From the NCBI GenBank assembly GCA_013399875.1, contig VXAZ01003272.1:2134643-2198642 (forward strand): 64,000 nt of DNA. The letters are read 5' to 3'. A program made the position numbers and the translations under genes. The notes below the pieces were generated by a model. That model made no database searches and was not told the DNA's origin. It saw nothing but the letters and a program-made list of their open reading frames with translations. Source of the stretch: Gymnorhina tibicen (Eukaryota; Chordata; Aves; Passeriformes; Artamidae). Below, one piece after another: positions 26,939-39,379 of the stretch (positions are counted from its first letter, which is position 1; each line of letters starts with the position of its first letter).

Positions 26939-27137
26939 GGCAAAACTTTGAAACCTTTGTAGTACACCACCATTTACGTGCTCAAAGTAGCCAAAGCAGC
27001 AGCCTGGATCCTAAATTTAATGCAAACTGTAATTTTTCCTGTGTTGTTTGGCTGGTTACATATTGGGCATTAAAAGCAAAACCTGTTCTGGGGAGAATCC
27101 TCCCTTTGCAGCAAGTGGAACTCTGTGCTCCAGCTGG

Positions 27138-27153
27138 AGCATCCCGGGATGCT
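27138..27153. repeat. 16-bp perfect palindrome, CCCGGG centre
   Basis: AGCATCCCGGGATGCT is its own reverse complement. About one palindrome of this length is expected per 64 kb by chance. It lies about 200 bases from the hairpin at 26912-26938. Confidence 0.9.
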
Positions 27154-28039
27154 GCTGCTCCCCACCCAGCAGCCAGGAATTGTTGTGTGCTGATGCTTGG
27201 GGTGTAACTCAGGAGATTACAGCTCCCTGATCTGGTGAAGAATTGGGAATTTGGGTCAGGGGGGAGTCACCCAAACAATGACACTCTCAAGTACAGCTTT
27301 TAACCTGTTGCTTGTTTTTATAAACAGAGTTAAGTCCCAAAGCTGGGCATCTGTGAGAAGTGATTACAACCAAAGGGTGAGGATTTAGAAACCTCCAGTT
27401 CCCTCCTTTCCTGTGAGATCTGACTGAGAGCTCAGCTGGCTGCCAAACACCTTTAAATCTGCTGTGGCATCTTGTCCGCCATCAACCATTTACATTTTTA
27501 CAATCACTTATGGTTCTTACACTGTTCCTGTGCCAGGGCTGTTTTACAGGTGGCAGGAACCCCAATTCCAGCCCTCCAAAAGGTACCTGCCAGTCCTGCA
27601 TTTTTATTAAACATACAGTTTGTAGCAATGGTGTTATGTAAGTGCTGTAATTCACACCTCTGAGGGGCAGAAGAGCCCAGTTTCCAGGGGTGATACCTCT
27701 GCAGTACTGCCTGAGACTCTGCCCGTGAAGACAATGGCATGATGAAACCAAATGGTGCTTAATACAGACCTTATTTTTATTATATTTCAAACTAAGGTGG
27801 TCTCTGATGGGATCCAGCAGGTCAGTGTGACTCAGCAGACAGCAAACCTTTGCTTTTTTGGGATGCCAAGCAAGTCTCAGCCAGAGCAGAGAGGAGCCAA
27901 CCCTCATTCAGTTTTAAACTTTAATAATATTTCTTCTTCATTATAAAAACACTAACTCACTGCAACACAGGGGGGAAGATATTCTTCAACATCATTTTTA
28001 TTTGTTTAAAAAGGGGCAGGGGGAGAAGAGAAAAAAACC

Positions 28040-28460
28040 AGGCTTTAAAATCTGCATATGCAAATCCTGCTGTGATTCTCCTAGACAGGAGGAAACCCTA
28101 ACTCTCAATAGATATTTATTTTCTAAATTGGCGACAGACATGCAAGCGAGAACGTTCAAATGACTTCAGCTCTCTTTCTGCCTTCATTATGTCAGGCTTG
28201 CAGATCACATATGGCATTATGGAAATCACTAAATGAAAACCATATTGATCAGCATTGAGAACAAATGTAAAAAAGCTGGGCTGAAGGAGGAGAGGTGGAG
28301 AACTATGCTCCTCTCTTCAACCAGATAGGCCCTCGTTAAGGCCTTTAATCATTTATTAATGTAAACTCCCTCCTTCCCTTTCCACTCAAATTACCTCAGC
28401 CATAGAGCATCCTGCTCCATTTATCTTTTAATGTTTCCTTTATTTAATTTATTTTTAAGC
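28040..28460. promoter_or_regulatory. Candidate conserved non-coding element
   Basis: This AT-rich, CpG-poor, repeat-free stretch has the texture of vertebrate conserved non-coding elements. It carries a perfect POU octamer ATGCAAAT (28058-28065) preceded by GCATATG, a CATATG E-box, ATTGATCA, and several TTAAT/ATTA homeodomain words near 28340-28365. No open frame of note covers it. Conservation is inferred from texture only, since no alignment was possible. Confidence 0.3.
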
Positions 28461-29689
28461 TATACATTATACTTTTATTACAAAATCAAGGTTTTGTTTT
28501 TTTTTTTTCTTTTCTAAAGGACAGTATTGAGCAACCAGATTTGATATAAATGCTCCTGCCTGAGCAGTGAGGGGAAGAAGCAGGAGCAGGAGTGGTTTTT
28601 CTGTGGATGGCAGCCTTGGCGTGCCGGAGGACTGGCAGTGAAAAGGAGTGTGTGTTACAGAGCCTCCCCCCACTTCACGCTGTTTGTAATTAAGGTTGTG
28701 TCAGCATTTCCATCATAAACCCTTGTTTACAGGGTTTATAATTCAGCTGTGAAAATTTGCTCCAGGCCAGATTTGACATACAAGGGCTCAACCTCACAGT
28801 AAAGGAGGTTTCTACCCTCCCTCCCTCCCTCAAACCTAAAAGCTCCTCAGTTTCAAAAGAACGAAAAGAAGAGAAAGGTGTAGTGGTGGGGCTTGGGGGA
28901 AAATTGAAGAATATGATTAAGCAAAAAAAGCCTTGGGCCAGTGTCCTACGTAACTCCTAAAAATCACATGGAGACCTTTACGGGACTGTGCCGTGCCAGT
29001 TTTGGGAGATTGGGGGTTTTTGGTCAGGCAGTGGATCACTGGCTTGTAGTCATTCATCAAACTCTTGAGTGATGGACATCTCAATCCTGGTGTCCATTTT
29101 CTTGAACACTCTGTCATTCCCTCACGGTTTAGTTTGCAATTTCCATGACGATAATGAAGGGGTTCTGCTCTGAAATTCATGCTGGTTTCTGCTCCTGACG
29201 AAGCTCTCGCTGGCCTGTGGGGTATTTCCCAGTATCCTCTCAGCTGGGTAATGTAGGCTGTTCTTAGGGATAATAATATACTTTTTACTTGGATTCTGCA
29301 TCTTTCCCTCAGCAGAAATAGTTCCTCTGGCATTTTTTAATCCATTTGGTTAAAAAAAACCAGTCGGATTTGTGCGTGCGTTTGGAGCCGTTGGGTGCCT
29401 GTTGCACGTTCATTTAAAAATAACTCATAACAATCGTGAAGGGCAGTCAGAAAAATCTCCGTGTGCCCAGCACAGATGAGGAAGGTGGGAATAAGCAGGA
29501 AGCTGCACTGGTTGGGAGCCTTGCTCCGGGTCTGGCTCCGTGTGCCCCGTGGGCTGCGGGATCCAGGCGCAGCGGGCACGCTGCTCCGGGAAAAGCTCGT
29601 CAGCCCGGGCTGGGAGTTTCTGGGCTGCTGTCAGTTTTAGTTAAATCCTTATCATTTTAATGTTTTCATATTCTCTGTGATAAGAGACT
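28461..29689. other. Non-coding stretch
   Basis: T-run at 28497 and CCCT repeat at 28814-28831. A 138-codon minus-strand frame (28917-29333) is not recognised. Nothing else is seen. Confidence 0.6.
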
Positions 29690-30340
29690 TCAAGTCTCAG
29701 CCGTGGAGATGGCTCCTGATTGATATGGAATGATCCTGGCGTCGCACGCTGCGGCGCGGGCGTCTCATTTATTTTAAGTGGTATTCCAGATTTTTTTGGT
29801 TTTTTTGGAGGGGACAATTCCTAAGGGGCAGCAAAGATACATACAGTGATGTATCTCTAAAATATGTGTGTAAAATGTATTCTGTCCTTCCTCTTTCTTG
29901 CACACTCACCCACTTCCAACTTCTTTTCCTCTTTGACTCGCATTACAATCCTACTTTCCTTCCCCTGCTCTCAACATCAAACAGTCTATAAATTACAGCA
30001 AGAGTGCTGTCTGTGGCAGACATACAGTCCTTGTTTGTGGCAGAAGAGCAGAGCATTAAACAGTGAGTGGACTATGCAGAGAGCTCTCTCTCTCTCCCCT
30101 TTCCCAGTGGGAGTGTTGTTTATAGAGCATTATAATTTATAACTGAAGAGAGTGGATTTAATTTCAGCGGAGGGGGCTCGCCAGCGGGGCGCCAGCCTGC
30201 AATCATATGAATCAGCAAGCTGCAAACTCTATTGAATGGAAAGTATTATCGCTGGCCACAAACGGACACTGTTTCTCCTTAAACAACTCCCTCGGTGCAG
30301 GAAGACGTTGTCTTCATTCATCTATTTTACATATCTACTC
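29690..30340. promoter_or_regulatory. Candidate conserved non-coding element
   Basis: The stretch begins with an odd palindrome, GAGACTT-C-AAGTCTC (29694-29708), then a PBX/HOX-type word TGATTGAT (29727-29734) and seven CpG within 23 bases (29750-29772). It continues with long CpG-poor sequence including a CT run (30084-30096), TTATAATTTATAA and AATCATATGAATCAG. The density of homeodomain-type words and the absence of repeats suggest an enhancer-like element. This is inference. Confidence 0.3.
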
Positions 30341-33300
30341 CTGGTTTAATTTTGCTGTTTCCTAAAAGTCTTTTTCTTTTTCGGACGCATCTTTTCTTTT
30401 TTGCTGCCTGACTTCCTGGTCTGACATTGGAAACTGATTATTGTCTGGATGTTGCTGATTTTGTAGCTCTTAAACTTGGCTTTGCTTCTTAGCGTGTGTG
30501 TTTTGTTTTTAGTTTCTGAAATGCCATTTCCCTCTGATCCTGTGTACAAGCAACTTTTATGGGAACCGAAGTTAAACATGCAAACAAGAGGATGATAATC
30601 CATTAGCATTAATATTGTAAAATGGTAGTCAGATTCAATCACAGGAAGTTTTATTTAATCATGGATGTTTTGTGCATTTCTCTTGCACAAATGGAAACTC
30701 TTTTTTTTTTTTCCCCCCCTCTCTCTTTAGTCTTGGAGAAGTTCAGCATTTTGTCCTTTGAAATAAGACCATCAAATCCATAACGAAGCCGGATGAGTTT
30801 CTGAAATACTTTCAAGCCGCCTTTGCTTTGATTATATTTTTTATCGGTTGTTTTTGTGCTGTTCAGGAGAGGGCTGACTCGTGGGCTGAAGTTTCCTATA
30901 CGGGCTTTATGCAGCTCTTGTGATTTATTAGACATTTGCAAGCAGAGCAGTAACACAATGCATTAACAGCCTACGGCAAATACCAGTTTTACACGAGTTA
31001 CTATTTTTCTTTAGCTTTCTTTTCATGAAATAATGGCCAAGCTTTAAAAAAAGACCCCACCAGTGGGATATAGGGCAGATTGGGTGGGATTACGGACTTG
31101 TGAGCTGGTTCCTGGCAGGTAATCGAGCAGCAGAACACCTGAGAGGTATTCTCAGGCTGCTGCCCGTCTCCCCTTCAGAGCAAAGTTCCTGTTGAAGTTT
31201 GAGCATTTTTAAGGAATAGAACCTTTTTTTTTCATCGTAAGCCACAGGCACCGCACAGAAAATGCTGCTGCTGGTGCTGTGTCCCACGGGGCTGGCCCAG
31301 GTGCTGCCCTGCCTGGGGAAGGGGTGCTGGGAGGGCACCACTCCCACAGAAACCCTCCAGAACCCTCTCCCACTTCCCACAGGAGGATTTCCTTGTGTAG
31401 GAGGGCACACTGTGTTAGGGGAGTGTGTGTTAATTATCCAGCTCGTGTCCCACACAGCTGGGTAGGAGGATGGTCTTTCTTCTCCCTGCCCTACATAGCT
31501 GATCTTCAGACCTGACTAAGGAGCTTTGTGTGTCTAGTGCTGATTGAGCCATGGGGGCTGCCCCTTCTCCCCGCCCCACTCCGCAGCAGAATCTGTGCCA
31601 TGGCATCCATTTGTGGGGATTCGGGAGGCTCCCTGGTAATTGGCCTCATTCTGCACTCCTCCCCAGGAAAAGCAGAGCCTTGGGAAGGCAGATCTGCTGC
31701 TGTGCACGTGCGAGAGGTGTCTCTGGAGGTGTTTCCTCCATAGAAGCATCACTGCTGTGTTCCCACAGGTTTCAGCAATGACAAATGGCAGCTTATCTAA
31801 TGTATTTTAAATAATTGTGGCTTTTTTGGTTCCATATGCCCTGTCATTTTGCCTGACTTAAAGTTGTGCAGCTCCACAGTCTGATGGATCTGATCGAAGC
31901 TGTGCTTTTGTTCAGCAGGTAGAGCAGGGGCATCAGTCTCTGTTTGCTTTGCATTGCATTTATGAGCGTAATAAAGTTATTGCCCTCGTTTTCGCAGAGA
32001 GATTGTCCTGCATTAGCAAAAAAAGCCACATAAATTATTTGCAAATGAGTGGCTTGTTTTTGCCTATTGATTTCCCAGAAGTGGCAAAATGCTTTAGCTT
32101 ATGTTCACGACTATTTATAAAATGTAAAATGTATTTTTCTCTCTGCCTCGTGGCACAGACAGTGAAGTTTGTTAAAGGATTAAAGGCTACGTCCTACTGT
32201 TCCTCCCTTCACCCTTCCACAGGCTTTTAAACAGTCTCCCTGACTGTATTTTCTATGCTTAACTTCATGCTAAATTCCAAAGGTACATGAAATAATCGTA
32301 GCTCTTTAATTCCATAGCACCACATACAGCCCTTCTGGTCCCCTTAGGGGGAAAAAAGCTGTAAACTCCAAACCTGTAGGTAGATTGGAAAGATACAGCT
32401 CTGTACCTTCCAGTTTCACCTCATTACTTCTTTTGTATGTGTAAGAACTGTTCTGCTCTCCAGAATGATCATATTTTATACTGTTTAAACCTGAGTCAGA
32501 GCTAGTAAATATTTTGGGCACACAGAGTAAACTAGTTAGTGTTTAACTTTGGCTTGCAGAAACCAAGATGATTCACAGTGTTAACATTTTAATTTTTTGT
32601 TCATTCTGAATGCAATGGGAATGAATTAATTTTGGCATTTTAAATCATTAAGGATTTATGTTCCACCTTTTTTGTATAGTTTTCTCAGCACTTTTGAGAA
32701 CATTTAAAATGCTGGAGTACTGTAAAAATATTTTGCATTCTGGTTGGGAAATAGGATGGTCTGTACATGGAGCTTTCCTTGTCTTCTTAATAATATATCT
32801 GCAACAAATGTGAGCAAAAACTGCTACATGTTTAAAATGAACAGGAGCAATGTCACCTGAAGTACAGTCAGATGCAATTGTAGCATTTTGAGTGCAGCAG
32901 AGCAATCTCTTGAGGAATGCTCAGTTAGGGAGGTCTGGCTGGTTTTATGTAGTTCAAAATTACTCGATCAAAGAATTTCAAGAAATAAAATGCAGAGCTA
33001 ATCTTTATTGAAAATATACTTTTATTTTACTAGGTGACTTACTACTGTATAACACCCCTTATTTCGGGTTACATGTGCTCCTGCTGTAGGTCTTGCTATA
33101 ATAAAGACATTTTTGGGTTTGCTTTGATGAAACTTCACAAGAGCCGTCTGTAGGGGAGAAATACAATTTCCCCTCTGCTTTAATTGTGCTCTGTCGTGTG
33201 TTTGGCTCGGTTAACCCAATCAAGGGAGCTGCACTCGGGGATCTGAGTGGATCTTATCAGCACTGGACTCTGGCTCCTATTTTTCCCCCGGTGCCCGTTT

Positions 33301-36300
33301 GAGAATTAAAATGTGCTGGGCAGTTTTATTCTCCCTCTCGGCGCACGGAGCGGGGCAAGCGTGGTTCGGGGGCACGCAGGCACACGGATATCCCCCGTTT
33401 CTGTGCCTCAGAAAGGGGTCATGTCCTTATCAGTGATTGTAATTGATAACAACGTGGTGCTTGGAGGCAGCCCGGTGACCTTGGCACCGCTTTCCTCACT
33501 CCCTCCTGCTTTGATGTGATCCGGCAGCTGACGGGGATGCGCAGGTCAGGCGGAGGCAGCTGCCTGGCAGCGCCACATTAAAACAGTTCTGACCCCCAAA
33601 AGTAACCAAAATGCCCATATTTCTTCATTTAGCATAATTAATACCTTGTATTTCCACTGACTTTGATAAACTGAATATTCTCTCCCCCCCCACCTCCCTT
33701 TTTTCCTTGATTATTTTATTCCCTGTAGCTTTCAGTAATGATTGCAGGAGATCTGCAGTTAAAATGTTTTACAGACTCTGAAGAATAACATGTTTGGGAA
33801 AAGCTCAGATCAAAAGTCTCAATTAGGTCGCAGCCTGGCAGGAAGCTTATGGCCACATTAAAATGGGAAAGTTATTTCATTTTTAGTATATTTGTGTTTT
33901 CAGTAGCCAGCGTAGTAAGCTCAAGGCAAAAAGACACACATTGGAACTCTCACCAAGGAAATGCTCCTGCTCTTATGAATTTGTAATTAGGGAAGATACG
34001 CACAATAACTACGAGTGCTCAGTGTTTAATGTGGATCCTTCTCGAGGAGAACTTTCTGAAACAGCAGCTGGAGGAGCTGGTGAAATACTTTTTTTTTTTT
34101 TTTTCTTTTCTGTCATAAATGTTGCCTGTGAATTATTACTGTCACCTTTTAAAACCACTTCATAAAAAGTAGCTGAGGAGGGAGTGCCTGGATCTGCGTG
34201 GGTCAGCGCCGAGCATCAGCCTGAAAGGTCTCTAACAACGAACCTCAGAGCATCCCCTCCAAACCCACCCCTCAGCTGATGGCTTCATTTAGCGCACAAC
34301 AACCAAAACAAGGGCAAAGCCAGCCATCTGGAGGGCTGAGGTTTGCTGTGGGCCGGGATATTTGGAGCTGCTGGTGTCTCTTTCGGAGATTTGGGAGCTG
34401 CTGGGAGGCGGGCAAGGTGGGGAGGGCAGCGCGATCCCCGGCTCCGTGTGCCGCGGCACGGCGGCTGCAGAGGCACAGCCTGGGAGAGATGAACAGCACT
34501 GATTTGTTGTGATGAATGGAGCTCGGGGAGCTTGCTCCTGGAAGGCAAGAAATATATTTTATGCCATAACCGAATTTGATTCCTTTTTACCAATAAATTT
34601 TTGGATTGCATTTAACGGCCAGATAAACGCGGAGCTTATTTTATTGCAGTTATGATTCTGGATATCTGTATTACATGTATTTCTATTGAACTTTGCATTA
34701 AGCACAGTAGATCTTCTCTGTCAACAAATAAATTAAACTTGGAGCAAGGAGTGTTTTCTTGTACGTGCCGTGGGTCAGTGTTTGCAGCATGTTTTTGTTT
34801 TCCTGTGACAGCAGTATCAAAATACAATACCTGTGAGGTTTAAGTATCCTAAAATACTCCTTAAAGGAAGGTCCTGAGCTGTTCCCCGTGGCAGAGCACT
34901 TTCATTAGTGCGGGGAAATCATCTTTGCTGTAAGAATTGCAGAAAAAACCAATCAAATTAATTATGCAGGCAGTTCTACTGTGTGCACATAGTGACACGG
35001 AGATGGGCAGGAGGATGGACAAGGGGCCAGAAGTATTATCTCATTTTATTCTCTAAGTGTTGGGGTTCAGCACTCCCCTTTTTAAACATCAGAAGTATTT
35101 TATACATTAAATTTAATTCATCCCATAACTGAAGAATGTGCAGGAAGAAGGAAAATTAAAATAGAAAATTAGTAGTGTTTGACCAGCTTGTTATTTTTAC
35201 TCTGGAAACATCATCTCTTTTTGAACTAGCTGATCCTTGCTCAAATCCTGATTGGATTTCCCTAATTTAGGAGTTCTCACCCTTTTCCATACTTCAAATC
35301 CTTTACCTTACTGAGGTTTCTTATCCGTGTGAGGCTGTGGGGGTGGATTCCAGGTGCTGCCTCCTAGAAATTCCCAGCAAGTTCCCAGCAGGGACAAGCT
35401 GGATTCAGCAGCACCAAAGCTGCTCTCACAGGCTGCACCTGCAGGTTTGGCATCTCCTCCACCTTCATGGAAACTAAAATAATCCAAACTCTTCATGTAA
35501 CATAAAATGTGGCTTCACATTTCTTTTGTGGCTTATTGGTGAGTGTGAATTCCCTGTGAAATGTTTGATAAAGGGAGGGGGGGTGGATGATCCAAGTCTG
35601 CGAGAAACAAGAGTGTCTAAGTTAGGGCTGTTAGGGGAAGCAAGCTGCTTTCCAAAATCAGAGGAATCCCTGTTGGAATCTAAATTCTGTCGAAACTGCT
35701 GCTGCTTTGATGCTCTGAATGTCTGTCATCTGTCTCAGTGACCATGAATATGATTTGTGTGTGTCTGGGAAGTGTTGGGTGTTTGAGGTTTGTCAGTGTC
35801 TGTCGTTAACTGTTCGCTAATTCCGAGAGTGGCAAAAAATAGGGAATTAAAAAAAAATAGCTGGGGATTTGTTCTCTTGTAGGGGATTCCTTCTCACCTG
35901 TGTTTGCAGCAGTGCTGTTAAAAGCAGCAGCAGCAGTGTGGAGGATATTTATTTATCCATCAGCCAGGCTGCTGGGAGGCTCAGCACGATGTGCTCCCCT
36001 CCTTCCCCCTCCTGTGTGCCTGGTTTTGCACATGCTGGGCACAGGCATTCCCAACATGTGCATCACATCCAGGGAGCGTCAGAGCTACTGTGTGCCTGAG
36101 CTACTGCACATCCCCAGGCTCTGTCAGCACCCTGCCCTGGCCAGCACAAAGCAAGTGTTTGCACAATCTGATTTTTAAACCAAAGCAAGGCTGGCTGAAA
36201 TCTTGGGGGTTGCTGCTGCCACTGCCCCAAATCCCTTGGGAAAGGAGTTCTGGGCACTCTGCTCTTGGATCCACCACCCTGAGGGGCAGCACAGAGCCCT

Positions 36301-36507
36301 CCAGCTGGACATTTCCCCCCTACAGCTGGACTTTCAGCCCCTTCCCTCTTCTACTTCGCTGCAAGCGAAGAGAAAAAAATGCTGCACTGAAAGAGAAAAA
36401 AACCGAGGCTCAGATCTTGGGGACATTTTAATAAGCATCTAACTTAAGTTGCAAGTGGTTTTAAGTCTGTGAAGCTGCTCTTATGCTTAATAATAAACAT
36501 CTGTGTA
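30341..36507. other. Non-coding stretch
   Basis: 30341-30960 is AT-rich and continues the conserved-element texture of the preceding interval. 31260-31760 is GC-richer with overlapping chance frames. 34380-34470 is GC-rich, with CCGCGGCACGG. 35990-36430 is GC-moderate with overlapping frames in three phases. No gene or mobile element is recognised. Confidence 0.55.
34089..34104 (+). repeat. Poly-T run
   Basis: T16, the longest pure T run noticed. Other T12-T15 runs lie at 24519-24532, 24759-24771, 25969-25983, 28497-28508, 30701-30712, 53324-53336, 58101-58114, 60821-60834 and 62098-62111. None has a recognisable SINE or retrocopy beside it. Confidence 0.9.
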
Positions 36508-36531
36508 TTTTTTTCTACCCGAAGATTTCAG

Positions 36532-36584
36532 ACAAGCCAGTGTCTGAGGAGCTCACGGCTCAGCATAGATGATTTAAAGCTCAG
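36532..36584 (+). other. Candidate 53-nt micro-exon
   Basis: The segment is bounded by AG at 36530-36531, preceded by a T-rich tract (36508-36515), and by CAG followed by GTCAGT at 36585-36590, a fair donor. One frame is open throughout and would read TSQCLRSSRLSIDDLKL, which includes an RLS word of the PKA-site type. The pyrimidine tract is broken by GAAG just before the AG, so the acceptor is mediocre. I do not recognise the peptide. Confidence 0.15.
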
Positions 36585-39379
36585 GTCAGTATTAATGCAC
36601 AGAACACTTGGGAAAGCAAAACCAGAAAACATCCAAGGAAACAGAGTGTTTCAGGGATGGCATTAACAGTTCTGAGCAGGATATGTATCTGTGCTTGCAT
36701 ATTCTATAGAAGTGTTTAAAAAAAAATCAGTTCAGACATGGCAAATCCAGTATTTAAGTGTATTTTGTGCTAATTCTTTCAAAAGAAGCCTACATTCCAG
36801 CATGTCTTCATTCAGTAATTTAATTGGGATGTAGGTCTTTGAGCTAGTGGCTGATTAGAAAACATGACCTGCTTGAGAGATCAAGAAGGTAAATTGATAA
36901 ATGTTGTAGCAAAGGTTAGTAATGTGTGAGAGAGTAGAAGCTGCTCTGGGCTTTGAATCACTGATCAAGGTCAGCTGCAGTTCATTAAAACCTTTAGAGA
37001 TTTAGATTCGCTGTAAATATACCCACATACCATAGTTTATCTTGTAAATCCTGCGTATTGTTGGTTAGGAAGAGTGCACGTTACGGCAAAGGTTTTATGG
37101 CAGTACATTTACACCGAGGTGCAGAGCAAAGTTCAAATATTTCAATTAGAAAAGCAGAGTGGACACGGGTGATGAGACTCGTCCCGTGTCCCTCGGATTT
37201 CACACCCCCCTGCTTCGTATTTAATCTTTTAAGGCACACCTGGGTTCGTGCCCGCGCTGTCCTTTAGGTTAAACAGTTGTTCCTTCCCTGGAGTGTCCGT
37301 GGAGCAGGGCTGTGTGCTCGTCCTGGCTCCCAGCTGGAATGGGAAGGAGCCCTGCTGCTCCCATCCCTATCAGAGCCAGGGTCTCTGTTCCCCTCATCAG
37401 GCTGCTCTGTATCTCTGTGTCAAGTTTCCAGCGGGAACAGGGCTGTGGGGCACGTGTTTGAGGTGACACCTCCCTGCTGAGCTGAGCAGGACAATATTCC
37501 TGTTTGCTGCTGTGCCAAGCACGGCCGTGCCAGCCGCTGTGCCATCCCCGTCCTTGGGCTCTGCCCCAGCCCTCCAGCCCCTGCATTCCTGACCTCTCAC
37601 TCTCTGCTAATTCATCTTTTCATCATCATAGTCCTCAGGAACTTCCCTCTCTTCTGGATGGTCCCTCCTCATTATTGTTGTCCGGGTGTCTTCCCTCTCT
37701 TTCCAAAAGCATGACGTTTGAAGTCCGTGTAAAGACGTTTTTCGTGGTCCCGTTTGGCCAGCGTGGCCCGTTGGGCTCTTCCAGTCCATCCTGACTTTGC
37801 TAGAGCTTGTCTGGATGGTGTCACCTGTTTGGTGTCACCCCCCTGCTCTCTGCCTGTGCCACCAGTGCCAGGCCCTGACCCACAGCCTGGCTCCGTGAAG
37901 CAAATGTCCCACAGTTTTATGTGCACTTCACATGGTTGTATTGCTGAGGGAAGTGCTTTTGCAGGTACCCTGGGAAGAGCAGAGAAATGTTCTTTAAAAG
38001 TTGACGAAATACCTCTCCATGAGCTTATTCCTGGCTCAAATCTGTTGCCATGAGGTTAAAGTGATGTTAAATCTACTAAAAAAAGTGCCTAACAGAAATA
38101 CTTTGAAAGTACTTTTCTTGAAGCATAACTGTGAATCACTTTGAGCTTAATGGTTTTTAAAAAAATCTAGAACAAAAGAGTTTTTTTCCCTACAACAGCT
38201 GTGCACTTTTATTAAAAATTTAAAGAAATCTTATGTGTCTAATCCTTTGAGCGGATGTGTAATTACTTGGCTTGGGCTCTTACACATGGATAACCTAGCT
38301 GTACTGTGAGACAAGATTCTTATGTTTAATTTAAAGAATCATGGGTGTGCTTTGGAGATTATCAACACCAAGCCTCATAAAGGAACACAAACCCAGAACA
38401 ACTATTCTACATTATCATTTGTTATACAGATGTTACGAACCATCTGACGAGCAGATAGTGCAGTTTGCAATAGGTTAGCAAATGATAGCGGGGTATGGAG
38501 AATAAAAAATGGGGGAAAATGGCTTTTTGGAGATGTTTTCACTTGCCCAACGTTTAGATTTTCCTCCTGTGGTCGGGTATTTGCATTTAATATGTGTTTG
38601 CTTTAGGTGAACCTGTTGCTTTTATAATCAGTTATTCAAAGTGAGTTATCACCTCCTTTGAGTGGTTATTTGATAAAAAGCCCCATCAGCAACGTCCTGG
38701 GGCTTGAACAAGGTGAATCTGGCCTGGGTGTAAGTGCAGCTGCATTAAAGTGAGTTTTGTATCTGTCACAATATAACTGCCACAGGTTAGATGCTTTAAA
38801 AATTCATGTATTTTAAAGGTCCAGGGAAACGATCATCCATAAGCAGTTAAACCCCAGCTCATTTTGCTTTAGGTTATTTTATCAGGGTATCTACGTTAGG
38901 TACTTCTATCAGAATATGATTCATTATTTAAAACGGTGAAGAATTAACCCACATCTGAAATGAATTATAATCTCTTTCAATCAGGGTTGAGGTATCAGTC
39001 AAAATCACTCCTGTGTGAGCAGGTACAACTCCATTGAAGTCAAGTCTGCTTACAATCAAACTGATTTTAGCCAAGGGACATTTTTTCCTTATTTTCTTTC
39101 TTTTTCTTCCCTTTATACCCCCCCTTAGTAATCTCCTTCACATTAGTTGCATTTTTTTTTTCTATTCCATTAAAATGCAGTCACTTGGGGAGGACAAACA
39201 CATATCATACAATTTTCTTCCCTGGAAATCATGTGTGCACATTATTTTCAAAATCTGTATTACAAAGTCTTTTATCCTTTTATTAGTTTAGTACTTAAGC
39301 CCTAGACATAAGAAAGAAGCCTATCAGTGAAAATCAATTGAAATGCAGTTAGATACAGATCTGATGTACTGGGCAAGGA
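36585..39379. other. Non-coding stretch
   Basis: 37180-37930 is GC-richer with several overlapping frames that encode nothing recognised. An octamer word, ATTTGCAT, lies at 38579-38586 in AT-rich sequence. One possible old repeat lies at 38995-39055. Confidence 0.55.
38995..39055. repeat. Possible ancient amniote repeat fragment
   Basis: The stretch around 39010-39052 contains CTGTGTGAGCAGGTACAAC followed by TCCATTGAAGTCAAGTCTGC. The words TGTGAG, ACTCCATTGAAGTCAA and CTTAC in this order are common in old palindromic repeats of turtles, crocodilians and birds. No clear second arm remains, so this could also be a chance resemblance. Confidence 0.3.

Larger units (their letters stand above)
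25984..28039. other. Non-coding stretch
   Basis: Contains the hairpin at 26912-26938 and the palindrome at 27138-27153. A plus-strand frame of 155 codons (26740-27207) spans both but shows no recognisable domain and no codon bias that I can see. Confidence 0.55.

Noticed and set aside
26911..26939. Hairpin as microRNA precursor
   Set aside because: An 11-12-bp stem is far shorter than a microRNA precursor stem, and no known seed was recognised.
26740..27207. 155-codon plus-strand frame
   Set aside because: It spans a hairpin and a palindrome in AT-rich sequence, shows no coding bias by eye and matches no known family.
30175..30205. Possible CTCF site in CCAGCGGGGCGCC context
   Set aside because: Two mismatches at important core positions, so the match is too weak to report.
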